Origin: Pandoraea nosoerga
GTDB taxonomy: Bacteria > Pseudomonadota > Gammaproteobacteria > Burkholderiales > Burkholderiaceae
Assembly: GCF_902459585.1 (NCBI RefSeq)
Contig: NZ_CABPSC010000007.1
Location: forward strand, 62,001 to 126,000
DNA: 64,000 nt
Reading direction: 5' to 3'
Both the position numbers and the translations under genes were made by a program. The notes below the pieces were generated by a model that was not told the origin of the DNA, did no database searches, and saw only the letters and a list, made by a program, of their open reading frames with translations. Shown piece by piece: positions 24,615 to 32,159 of this stretch. Every line of letters begins with the position of its first letter. Within the stretch, counting starts at the first letter, position 1.

Positions 24615-25388
24615 ATGAGCGCGATCATTCCCTTCCAGTTCGAAGCGCACGCCGTGCGCGTCCAGGTCGACGATGCTGGCCTGCCGTGGTTCAACGCCAA
24701 CGACGTCTGCGATGCGTTGGAGATGGGCAATCCGTCTCAGGCGATCAAGTCGCACGTCGATGTCGATGACCTCCAGAAATTGGAGGTCATCGACAACCTC
24801 GGGCGCATGCAGCGCGCCAACCACGTCAACGAATCGGGCCTCTACGCCCTGATCCTCGGCAGCACCAAGGACGCCGCGAAACGCTTCAAACGCTGGGTGA
24901 CCGGCGAGGTGCTGCCCGCGATCCGCAAGACCGGCGCGTACTCCGCCCCCGGCGCCCTGGCTTCCTTGCCCGCGCCGACCCACGACCGCGTGAGCGCGAT
25001 CCTGCTGATCGGAGAGGCAGTCGCCAAGGTGCCGGGTGTCAAGACCGGCATCGCGATGGCGGCTACGCTGACCTGCATTCAGGAGAACACGGGCCTCACC
25101 ACCGAGGTGCTGCGCCGCGCCCTTCCAGCCAAAAGCGCTGCCGCCAACGAACCGATCTGCTCGCTCAATGCCACCCAGCTTGGCAAGCTGCTCAACCGTT
25201 CGGCCAAGGCCACGAACCAGTTGCTGGCATCGCGCGGCTTCCAGTTCCGCAACGACCGCGACGAATGGGAACTGACCGAAGCCGGTGAAGCGTGGGCCGA
25301 GGCCATGCCGTACTCACGCAACGGCCATAGCGGCTACCAGATCCTCTGGAATCCGGCGGTCGCCGAGCAGTTGAAGGAGGTGGCGTGA
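24615..25388 (+). CDS. Bro-N domain phage antirepressor
   Basis: A 257-residue phage regulator. The N-terminal Bro-N domain (about 5-105) shows FQFEAHAVRVQVDDAGLPWFNANDVCDALEM, then NESGLYALILGSTKDAAKRFKRWVTGEVLPAIRKTG, the family's standard end. The C-terminal part (about 175-250) has a KilA-C-like winged region that binds DNA. The ATG at 24615 is two bases after the preceding stop; its stop overlaps the next gene's ATG. Such antirepressors relieve prophage repression. Confidence 0.9.
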   Translation: MSAIIPFQFEAHAVRVQVDDAGLPWFNANDVCDALEMGNPSQAIKSHVDVDDLQKLEVIDNLGRMQRANHVNESGLYALILGSTKDAAKRFKRWVTGEVLPAIRKTGAYSAPGALASLPAPTHDRVSAILLIGEAVAKVPGVKTGIAMAATLTCIQENTGLTTEVLRRALPAKSAAANEPICSLNATQLGKLLNRSAKATNQLLASRGFQFRNDRDEWELTEAGEAWAEAMPYSRNGHSGYQILWNPAVAEQLKEVA

Positions 25389-26227
25389 TGTCCCTCCCGA
25401 TCATTTCGGCGCAACAGCGCATGGCCGAGCGCAAGGGCGTGAAGCTATTGATACTGGGCAAGTCCGGCATCGGCAAGACTACCCGGCTCAAAGACCTCGA
25501 TCCGGCTACCACCTTGTTCCTCGACATCGAGGCGGGCGATCTTGCCGTGGCCGACTGGCCGGGCGACACCATCCGCCCGGCATCGTGGCCGGAGTCTCGT
25601 GACTTCTTCGTGTTCCTCGCGGGCCCGGACAAGTCGCTGCCGCCGGAGAGTGCGTTCTCGCAGGCGCACTACGACCACGTCGTCGAGAAGTTCGGCGATC
25701 CGACGCAGCTCGACCGTTACCAGACCTTCTTCCTCGACTCGATCACGCAGCTGTCCCGCCAGTGCTTCGCGTGGTGCAAGACCCAGCCGGGCGCGGTCAG
25801 CGACCGCTCCGGCAAGCCCGATCTGCGTGCGGCCTACGGGCTGCTCGGCCAGGAGATGGTCAGCGCCTTGACCCACCTGCAGCACGCCCGGGGCAAGAAC
25901 GTGGTGTTCGTGGCCATCCTCGACGAGCGGCTCGACGACTACAACCGCAAGGTGTTCGTGCCGCAGATCGAAGGCAGCAAGACCAGTCTGGAACTGCCCG
26001 GCATCGTCGATGAGGTCGTGACGCTGGCCGAGATCAAGGCCGACGACGGCAGTGCCTACCGCGCCTTCGTCACGCATACCGTCAATCCCTACGGCTTCCC
26101 GGCCAAAGACCGCAGCGGTCGCCTCGACCTGCTGGAGCCGCCGCATCTCGGCGCGCTGATCGCCAAGTGCGCGGGCGCATCGCCCGTCAGCGCCGCCACC
26201 CCCGCACACATCGAATCTCAGGAGTAA
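25388..26227 (+). CDS. Sak4-like ATP-binding protein (phage recombination)
   Basis: A 279-residue P-loop protein: Walker A GKSGIGKTT (about 24-32), a conserved acidic stretch TTLFLDIEAGD (about 42-52), and a Walker B-like FFLDSITQLSRQ (about 117-128). This pattern matches phage RecA-like Sak4 single-strand annealing proteins and annotated phage nucleotide-binding proteins. It sits in a cluster with a single-strand-binding-like protein, a Cas4-like nuclease and a RuvC-like resolvase, which fits a role in recombination-dependent replication. Confidence 0.85.
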   Translation: MSLPIISAQQRMAERKGVKLLILGKSGIGKTTRLKDLDPATTLFLDIEAGDLAVADWPGDTIRPASWPESRDFFVFLAGPDKSLPPESAFSQAHYDHVVEKFGDPTQLDRYQTFFLDSITQLSRQCFAWCKTQPGAVSDRSGKPDLRAAYGLLGQEMVSALTHLQHARGKNVVFVAILDERLDDYNRKVFVPQIEGSKTSLELPGIVDEVVTLAEIKADDGSAYRAFVTHTVNPYGFPAKDRSGRLDLLEPPHLGALIAKCAGASPVSAATPAHIESQE

Positions 26228-26232
26228 TCGCA

Positions 26233-26868
26233 ATGACCGCATGGAATGACTTCAACGACGCCGACGCCCAGCAATCCGGCTTCGACCTGATCCCCAAGGG
26301 CACCGTCGTCCCGGTGCGCATGACCATCAAGCCCGGTGGCTACGACGATCCCGATCAAGGCTGGGGCGGCGGCTACGCCACCGAGTCTTTCGAGACCGGC
26401 TCCATCTATCTCGCTGCTGAATTCGTGGTCACCGCTGGCGACCATGCCAAGCGCAAGATGTGGAGCAACATCGGCCTGCACTCCAAGAAGGGGCCGACCT
26501 GGGGCCAGATGGGGCGCAGCTTCATCCGTGCCGCGCTCAACAGCGCCCGCAACGTCCATCCGCAGGACAACAGCCCGCAGGCCGCCTCCGCGCGCCGCAT
26601 CCAGGGCTTCCACGAACTGGATGGCCTCGAATTCCTCGCCCGCGTGGACATCGAGAAGGACGCCAAGGGCCAAGACCGCAACGTCATTAAGCTCGCGGTC
26701 GAACCCGACCATCCCGAGTACGCCAAGCTCATGGGCGTGCCGTCCAAGACCAAGACCGGCGGTGGCACCTCGGGCGCCCCGGCCACCGTGAGCGCATCGG
26801 CACCGTATGCCGCACCCGCCGCGCCGCAGCGCGCGCCGGTGACCGGCAAGCCCGCCTGGGCGCAGTGA
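26233..26868 (+). CDS. phage protein, possible single-strand DNA-binding
   Basis: A 211-residue protein with an N-terminal mixed alpha/beta domain (about 1-160) and an unstructured Ala/Pro/Thr-rich C-terminal tail ending in PAWAQ. It starts 6 bp after the Sak4-like gene, a place where phages put a DUF669-type SSB partner. The tail resembles an SSB linker although the acidic tip is absent. Single-strand binding is therefore a suggestion from context and architecture, not from a recognised fold. Confidence 0.7.
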   Translation: MTAWNDFNDADAQQSGFDLIPKGTVVPVRMTIKPGGYDDPDQGWGGGYATESFETGSIYLAAEFVVTAGDHAKRKMWSNIGLHSKKGPTWGQMGRSFIRAALNSARNVHPQDNSPQAASARRIQGFHELDGLEFLARVDIEKDAKGQDRNVIKLAVEPDHPEYAKLMGVPSKTKTGGGTSGAPATVSASAPYAAPAAPQRAPVTGKPAWAQ

Positions 26869-26877
26869 GGGAGGCCG

Positions 26878-27366
26878 ATGAAATGCTGGATCTGCAAACG
26901 ACAGGCGCGCGGCTACGGCCATTTCGATGGCCGATTCAAGACCGCCGATCCGCGCCGCTACCCCATCGACTGGGTGTTCTGCTCGCGCCGCTGCCAGGAC
27001 GCCTTTCACATGCTCTACGGCAACTGGACGCGCGTGAAGGAAGGACGCATCGACAAATCGGAGGTCGCCATGATCGATCCGTCTGATGTCGAACTGGCCG
27101 CAATGAAGAAGTGCCTGAAGGCCTTCGGCGAGGCGGCGGGTGAGATCGGTTTCAAGAAACCGCTTGGCGAGTATGCCGAAGCCGAGGCGATGCGCGTCAT
27201 CGACGCCATCGTCACCTGCTACACGGAAGCGATGGTCGAGCACCACGAGGCAACCAAGTTCCCGCCCGTGCGCGGCATGGCCCCGACATCCGATCCGCTG
27301 GCGAATCCGTTCGCCGATCTGGAGGACGACCTTCCCTGGGAAGAACCGAAAGGGAGGAAGCCATGA
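26878..27366 (+). CDS. DUF6511-like zinc-binding phage protein
   Basis: A 162-residue protein beginning MKCWICKRQARGYGHFDG with a CxxC pair, followed by YPIDWVFCSRRCQDAF with another C...C pair, so residues 1-40 likely bind zinc. The rest is helical (about 65-125). I recognise the N-terminal pattern as DUF6511, seen only in phages and prophages. Its end overlaps the next gene's start by 4 bp. No further role can be read. Confidence 0.75.
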   Translation: MKCWICKRQARGYGHFDGRFKTADPRRYPIDWVFCSRRCQDAFHMLYGNWTRVKEGRIDKSEVAMIDPSDVELAAMKKCLKAFGEAAGEIGFKKPLGEYAEAEAMRVIDAIVTCYTEAMVEHHEATKFPPVRGMAPTSDPLANPFADLEDDLPWEEPKGRKP

Positions 27367-28100
27367 TGGACTTCAACTCTTCGTCCAGCCTCTCGGGCCA
27401 GGTCACGGCACTGGTCGATGCCGGAATGCAGCGCGTCCGCGCGCAGCAGCCCGCCCGCGACTACCTCGGCGCGTCGCGTCTGGGCGCGGCGTGCGAGCGC
27501 GCCGTGCAGTTCGAGTACGCTAAGGCTCCGGTCGATCATGGGCGCGCGACCTGCGGCCGGATGCTGCGCATCTTCGAGCGTGGCCACGTCATGGAGGACT
27601 GCATGGTGGCGTGGCTGCGCGACGCGGGTTTCGACCTGCGCACGCGCAAGCCCGACGGTGGGCAGTTCGGCTTCTCCGACGCGCACGGTCGGCTGCGCGG
27701 ACACGTCGATGGCGTGATCGTCGGCGGGCCGGAGGGCTTCCGCTACCCCGCGCTGTGGGAGAACAAAGCCTTAAGCGCGAAGTCGTGGCGCGAGCTGGAG
27801 GCGAAAGGCCTCGTGGTCGCCAAGCCGGTGTACGCGGCGCAGGTCGCGCTGTATCAGGCTCACCTGCAACTGCATGAACACCCGGCGCTGTTCACCGCGA
27901 TCAACGCCGACTCGATGGAGATCTACGTCGAGTTGGCGCCCTTCGACGCCGCGCTCGCACAGCGCATGACCGACCGTGCGGTCAAGGTCATCACCGCGAC
28001 CGAGGCCGGCGAACTGCTGCCACGCGGTTTCAACGATCCCACCCATTTCGAATGCCATATGTGCGCGTGGCAAGACCGCTGCTGGAGGACGCCGACATGA
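27363..28100 (+). CDS. Cas4/RecB-like PD-(D/E)XK exonuclease
   Basis: A 245-residue nuclease. The PD-(D/E)XK core shows LRGHVDGVIV (Asp about 111-117), ENKALSAKSW (E-x-K about 131-134) and a following QVALYQAHL (about 160-170), the QxxxY motif of the RecB/Cas4 family. C-terminal cysteines (about 233-241) with an early Cys (about 43) could hold an iron-sulfur cluster as in Cas4. ATG at 27363 or 27366; it overlaps both neighbours by 4 bp. Likely processes DNA ends for phage recombination. Confidence 0.85.
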   Translation: MMDFNSSSSLSGQVTALVDAGMQRVRAQQPARDYLGASRLGAACERAVQFEYAKAPVDHGRATCGRMLRIFERGHVMEDCMVAWLRDAGFDLRTRKPDGGQFGFSDAHGRLRGHVDGVIVGGPEGFRYPALWENKALSAKSWRELEAKGLVVAKPVYAAQVALYQAHLQLHEHPALFTAINADSMEIYVELAPFDAALAQRMTDRAVKVITATEAGELLPRGFNDPTHFECHMCAWQDRCWRTPT

Positions 28101-28324
28101 ACCACACATCTTTGAGCCAATTGCTCGGCGAACAACTGATCGACGTGCGTCAGGCGGCGCTGATCTTCAATCTGCCGTCGTACTGGCTCTCCCAAGCCAA
28201 GGAACGCCAGCGGCGGCGCATTCCGCACTACCGCGTCGGCAAGCTCGTGCGCTTCAAGCCCAACGAACTGGAAGCGTGGATGGTCGCGCAGCAGGTGCCC
28301 GGCGAGGAGGCAGAGGATGCTTGA
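28097..28324 (+). CDS. small helix-turn-helix DNA-binding protein
   Basis: A 75-residue protein with an excisionase/AlpA-like domain: LIDVRQAALIFNLPSYWLSQAKERQRRRIPHYRVGKLVRFKPNELEAWM (about 14-63). The arrangement VRQAA..FN.P..W then IPHYR.GK.VRF is typical for this fold. ATGA overlap with the upstream nuclease and an 8-bp overlap with the downstream primase gene put it in the same transcription unit. It may control replication or help the primase find the origin. Confidence 0.82.
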   Translation: MNHTSLSQLLGEQLIDVRQAALIFNLPSYWLSQAKERQRRRIPHYRVGKLVRFKPNELEAWMVAQQVPGEEAEDA

Positions 28325-30608
28325 TTTCAACGACGCGCCCGAGCCCACCGCTCGGCCCGCTCCTCGTGACCTCGACACCGAGCGCGAAGCGATCCGCGCC
28401 GAACTGCGCGCGCGGCTGGATTCAGTGCTGGCCGCGCTGTTCCCCGCGGGCAAGAAGCGCGGTGGCAAGTTCCTCGTCGGCGACGTCCTCGGCAGCCCGG
28501 GCGACAGCCTGGAGATCGTGCTCGACGGCGACAAGGCGGGCCTGTGGACGGATCGCGCCACCGGTGACGGCGGCGACATCTTCACGCTGATCGCCGCGCA
28601 CTTGCGTCTCGATGCCCACGCCGATTTCCCGCGCGTGCTCGACGCGGCGACCGAACTGCTCGGGCGCGCTCCGGCGGCACCAACGCGCAAGAGCAAGAAG
28701 GAAGCACCCGTCGACGACCTCGGCCCGGCCACTGCGAAGTGGGACTACCTCGATGCCTCCGGCAAGCTGATCGCGGTCGTCTACCGCTACGACCCGCCCG
28801 GCCGCAAGAAGGAGTTCCGCCCGTGGGACGCGCGCCGTCGCAAGATGGCTCCGCCCGATCCGCGCCCGCTCTACAACCAGCCGGGAATGATCAGCGCATC
28901 GCTGGTGGTGCTGGTCGAGGGCGAGAAATGCGCGCAGGCGCTGATCAACGCAGGCATCGTCGCGACCACGGCGATGCACGGGGCCAACGCGCCGGTCGAG
29001 AAAACCGACTGGTCACCGCTGGCGGGCAAGGCCGTGCTGATCTGGCCCGACCGTGACAAACCGGGCTGGGAGTACGCGACGCAGGCGGCGCAGGCCATCC
29101 TGTCGGCCGGCGCGAAGACCTGCCACATCCTGTACCCGCCCGAGGAAGCGGCGGACGGCTGGGACGCGGCGGACGCCGTGATCGAGGGCTTCGACGTCAC
29201 GGCCTTCCTCACCCACGGCCCGCGTCTCCAGATGCACGACGTCGCCGACGACGCCGAGCCGGTGGTTAGCAGCGACGAATCGGTGTGGGGCACGGAGGAT
29301 GCGCTGGCGCTGGCCTTCACCCGGCGCTACCACCGCGACTGGCGCTACGTCGCCGCGTGGGGCCGCTGGCTGGTGTGGGATGGGCATCGCTGGCGCACCG
29401 AGGACACGCTGGCAGCCACCGACCTGATCCGCAGCGTCTGCCGTCACGCCGCCGTCCATGCGGACAACCCCAAGATCGCCGCCAAGCTGGCCAGCTCGGG
29501 CACGGTCGGCGGCGTGGAACGGCTGGCGCGTGCGGATCGCAGGCACGCGGCCACCACCTCCGAATGGGACGCCGATCCGTGGCTGCTCAACACGCCCGGC
29601 GGCGTGGTCGATCTCAAGACCGGTAGGCAGCGTCCGCACGACCGCGCTGACCGGATGACCAAGATCACCACGGCCACGCCGGGTGGCGACTGCCCGATCT
29701 GGCGGCAGTTCCTCGTCGAGATCACCGGCGGCGATGCCGATCTGCAAGCCTACCTGCAACGGATGGTCGGCTACTGCCTGACGGGCGTGACCAGCGCCCA
29801 CGCACTGTTCTTCCTCTATGGCACCGGTGCCAACGGCAAGAGCGTGTTCGCCAACGTGGTCAGCACCATCCTCGGCGACTACGCCTCGACCGCGTCGATG
29901 GACACCTTCGTCGAAGCGCGCGGCGACCGCCATCCGACCGATCTGGCCGGACTTCGCGGCGCACGCTTCGTGACGGCCATCGAAACGGAACAGGGGCGGC
30001 GCTTGAACGAATCGAAGGTCAAGGCCATCACCGGCGGCGACAAGATCTCCGCGCGCTTCATGCGGCAGGACTTTTTCGAGTACACGCCGCAGTTCAAGCC
30101 AGTGATCGTCGGCAACCACAAGCCCGCCATTCGCAACATCGACGAGGCGATGAAGCGGCGGATGCACCTGATCCCTTTCACCGTGACGATCCCGCCCGAA
30201 CGGCGCGATGGCAACTTGACCGACAAGTTGCTCGCCGAGCGCGACGGGATTCTGGCGTGGGCAGTGGCCGGATGCCTCGTGTGGCAACGCGAAGGATTGA
30301 AACCACCTGCGAGCGTGGTGTCGGCGACCGAGGAGTATTTCGAATCCGAGGACGCGCTGGGCCGCTGGCTCGACGAACGCTGCGTGCGCGAGGCCAACGC
30401 GAAGTCGCTGACCGCCGAACTGTTCGGCGACTGGAAGCAATGGGCCGATTCCGCTGGCGAGTTCATCGGCTCGCAGCGCCGTTTCTCCGATCTGCTCATC
30501 ACCCGTGGCGTCGAGAAGTGGCGCAACACGGCGGGCGTTCGCGGCTTCCGTGGCATTGGCCTCAAGCACCCGCCCAAGCCCGCCTACACCCCATACGCCG
30601 ACGACTGA
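28317..30608 (+). CDS. P4-type primase-helicase (D5/DUF5906 family)
   Basis: A 763-residue replication protein. N-terminal zinc-less primase-like region, TOPRIM motifs VVLVEGEKCAQAL (about 199) and IWPDRDKPG (about 241), then a superfamily 3 helicase domain with Walker A FFLYGTGANGKS (about 498-509) and a downstream arginine-finger region (FKPVIVGNHKPAIRNIDEAMKRRMHLIPF, about 590-620). It matches the phage P4 alpha/D5-type primase-helicase that starts and drives phage replication. It overlaps the HTH gene by 8 bp. Longest early gene and centre of the replication module. Confidence 0.92.
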   Translation: MLDFNDAPEPTARPAPRDLDTEREAIRAELRARLDSVLAALFPAGKKRGGKFLVGDVLGSPGDSLEIVLDGDKAGLWTDRATGDGGDIFTLIAAHLRLDAHADFPRVLDAATELLGRAPAAPTRKSKKEAPVDDLGPATAKWDYLDASGKLIAVVYRYDPPGRKKEFRPWDARRRKMAPPDPRPLYNQPGMISASLVVLVEGEKCAQALINAGIVATTAMHGANAPVEKTDWSPLAGKAVLIWPDRDKPGWEYATQAAQAILSAGAKTCHILYPPEEAADGWDAADAVIEGFDVTAFLTHGPRLQMHDVADDAEPVVSSDESVWGTEDALALAFTRRYHRDWRYVAAWGRWLVWDGHRWRTEDTLAATDLIRSVCRHAAVHADNPKIAAKLASSGTVGGVERLARADRRHAATTSEWDADPWLLNTPGGVVDLKTGRQRPHDRADRMTKITTATPGGDCPIWRQFLVEITGGDADLQAYLQRMVGYCLTGVTSAHALFFLYGTGANGKSVFANVVSTILGDYASTASMDTFVEARGDRHPTDLAGLRGARFVTAIETEQGRRLNESKVKAITGGDKISARFMRQDFFEYTPQFKPVIVGNHKPAIRNIDEAMKRRMHLIPFTVTIPPERRDGNLTDKLLAERDGILAWAVAGCLVWQREGLKPPASVVSATEEYFESEDALGRWLDERCVREANAKSLTAELFGDWKQWADSAGEFIGSQRRFSDLLITRGVEKWRNTAGVRGFRGIGLKHPPKPAYTPYADD

Positions 30609-30639
30609 CCGCCATGCCGACACACCGACTGACGCTTTT

Positions 30640-30722
30640 GACGCATCACAACGTAAGTCTCTTACGCGCGCGTGCGCGCGCACGCCTCATGGAAAGTTTC
30701 GTTGTGCTGCGCCGGATGCGTC
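30640..30722. repeat. interrupted long inverted repeat before the RuvC-like gene
   Basis: GACGCATC (30640-30647) followed by ACAACG (30648-30653) pairs with CGTTGT (30700-30705) and GATGCGTC (30715-30722). Between them lies an alternating GCGCGCGTGCGCGCGCACGC-type tract that could fold or adopt Z-form. The 142-bp gap otherwise holds no convincing gene. It may be a transcript leader hairpin. Confidence 0.4.
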
Positions 30723-30750
30723 AGTCCAAACCGAAACAAGGACTGCAACC

Positions 30751-31227
30751 ATGACCACGACTATCCTCTCCCTCGACTTGGGCACCACCACCGGCTGGGC
30801 GCTGCGCGGCAGCGACGGCAACATCACCAGCGGCAGCGAGAGCTTTCGGCCGCAACGCTTCGAAGGCGGCGGCATGCGCTTCCTGCGCTTCAAGCGTTGG
30901 CTCACGGAACTAAAGGCCGTGGCCGACGGCATCGACACGCTGCACTTCGAGGAGGTGCGCCGCCACGTCTCGACCGACGCGGCGCACGCCTACGGTGGCT
31001 TCCTCGCCACGCTCACCGCGTGGTGCGAGCACCACCAGATCCCATACCAGGGCGTGCCGGTCGGCACGATCAAGAAGCACGCCACCGGCAAAGGCAACGC
31101 GGGCAAAGACGAGGTGATTGCCTCCGTCACCGCTCGCGGCCACGCGCCGGGCGACGACAACGAAGCCGACGCACTGGCGCTGCTGCACTGGGCCATCGCA
31201 CAGCACGATCTCGAACAGGAGGCGTGA
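30751..31227 (+). CDS. RuvC-like Holliday junction resolvase
   Basis: A 158-residue RNase H-fold nuclease. Catalytic acidic residues are visible in ILSLDLGTTTGWA (Asp about residue 8), FEEVRRHVSTDAAH (Glu about 66-67) and DDNEADALALLHW (about 136-147). The pattern fits the phage RuvC-like/poxvirus A22-type resolvases that cut branched DNA in replication and before packaging. It starts with an ATG at 30751 and is followed 1 bp later by a small unknown gene. Confidence 0.88.
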   Translation: MTTTILSLDLGTTTGWALRGSDGNITSGSESFRPQRFEGGGMRFLRFKRWLTELKAVADGIDTLHFEEVRRHVSTDAAHAYGGFLATLTAWCEHHQIPYQGVPVGTIKKHATGKGNAGKDEVIASVTARGHAPGDDNEADALALLHWAIAQHDLEQEA

Positions 31228-31228
31228 G

Positions 31229-31438
31229 ATGAAGATTCCGACGCCCACCTATCGCTGCCCCTTGGGCCGCCTCCAGCCCGAGACCACCGACCTCGAAGCG
31301 ATGAAGCAACGCGGCTGGCGCGACCAGCACGTCCTCGTCGTCAGCGCCGCCGACGAACGCTTGGACTTCGTCGAGCGCGAGTTCGTCCGGCGCATCGGCG
31401 AACGTCTCTACGGACAGGGAGGCGCACGCCATGACTGA
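31229..31438 (+). CDS. small hypothetical phage protein
   Basis: A 69-residue charged protein with ALE-like helical content, no known domain. ACAGGAGGCGTGAG before the ATG is a strong ribosome site, placed over the end of the resolvase gene. Its end overlaps the next gene by 8 bp. In related phages a short ORF lies between resolvase and DUF6362 genes, but I cannot assign a role. Confidence 0.7.
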   Translation: MKIPTPTYRCPLGRLQPETTDLEAMKQRGWRDQHVLVVSAADERLDFVEREFVRRIGERLYGQGGARHD

Positions 31439-31829
31439 CCGTTATGCTGCTTGGACAATCGAAGACGTGGCCGCGCGCTTCGAGGAGGCGGCCAGCACCG
31501 GACGACGCCTGCCGCCCGTGCGTGTGCAGGGCTACTTCAACACCTGGCCGATCATCGTGCGCAAGGAGTGGGAAGCCTTCGCGGCCGACGAGACGGTCTA
31601 TCGACCGTTCCCTCCGACGCCGGACGCCATCGAGCGGATGCTGGAGACGATGAAGTGGGTGCAGTGGCTGGAGGTCGAGCAGCGCCACCTCGTGTGGATG
31701 CGCGCCAAGCGATACGGCTGGCGCGACATCACCATCCGCTTCGCCTGCGACCGCACGACGGCCTGGCGGCGCTGGCAGCGCGCCTTGCAGACGGTCGCCG
31801 ACCAGCTCAATGGCGTCGTCACTGCGTAG
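31431..31829 (+). CDS. DUF6362-like phage protein (helix-turn-helix)
   Basis: A 132-residue protein with an N-terminal region (WTIEDVAARFEEAASTGRRLPPVRVQGYFNTWP) and a C-terminal helix-turn-helix (about 85-115: VWMRAKRYGWRDITIRFACDRTTAWRRWQRAL) that resembles sigma-factor or late-regulator DNA-binding domains. I recognise the pattern of DUF6362. It is the last gene of the early block and lies just before a 330-bp gap and the methyltransferases, a place where phages put an antiterminator or late gene activator. That role is inference. Confidence 0.78.
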   Translation: MTDRYAAWTIEDVAARFEEAASTGRRLPPVRVQGYFNTWPIIVRKEWEAFAADETVYRPFPPTPDAIERMLETMKWVQWLEVEQRHLVWMRAKRYGWRDITIRFACDRTTAWRRWQRALQTVADQLNGVVTA

Positions 31830-32047
31830 GGATTTGGCGTGATTTGGCGCGCCCGGTCGGCAATGCGCGGGCATCGGCGGTAGTGAGCGGTTTTTGACCC
31901 TGCAACAGATTCGGCGATCCGGGGGTAGTATTTCAGCTATCTTCTGGACAGCGGTGACGGCGCGGCGAGCGGCCCGAGGCAAAAGGGGTCCTTCCTTCCC
32001 GAATCGCAATGCGGGGGGCGCGAGCGCGGCATTCGCCTAGCGTCCGA

Positions 32048-32083
32048 CTGCAAACCAAGGTTTGCAGGGTTTGCAGTTTGCAC
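32048..32083. repeat. palindrome with phased TTTGCA repeats
   Basis: CTGCAAACC-AA-GGTTTGCAG is a 20-bp near-perfect palindrome (32048-32067). It runs straight into a direct copy GGTTTGCAG (32068-32076) and a third TTTGCA (32077-32082). This is the densest repeat in the phage region and has the shape of a regulator or replication-initiator binding site. Confidence 0.6.
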
Positions 32084-32109
32084 CCGCACCAGTCCGCACC
32101 CATCACGAG

Positions 32110-32140
32110 CCCGCCCGCGGTTTTCCGTCGGCGGGTTTTC
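32110..32140 (+). terminator. hairpin with T-run before methyltransferases
   Basis: CCCGCC (32110-32115) pairs with GGCGGG (32130-32135), followed by TTTTCCTTTTT. The loop is 14 bp, longer than usual, so efficiency is uncertain. It would end early transcription just before the first methyltransferase. Confidence 0.5.
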
Positions 32141-32159
32141 CTTTTTCGAGGAACCGATT

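Larger units (their letters stand above)
31830..32159. other. 330-bp non-coding region between early and late blocks
   Basis: No gene is visible. It holds a tandem GATTTGGCG(T/C) 10-mer repeat at 31831-31850, a palindrome and TTTGCA repeats at 32048-32083, and a terminator-like hairpin at 32110-32140 just before the methyltransferases. A late promoter or replication site may lie here, but I see no convincing -35/-10 pair. Confidence 0.5.

Noticed and set aside
29013-30683. 556-residue minus-strand frame opposite the primase
   Set aside because: Shadow frame; the plus strand encodes primase-helicase motifs.
30614-30754. Short frame of 46 residues between primase and resolvase
   Set aside because: Arg/Leu-rich translation of the alternating GC tract; no ribosome site; more likely structural DNA or RNA.
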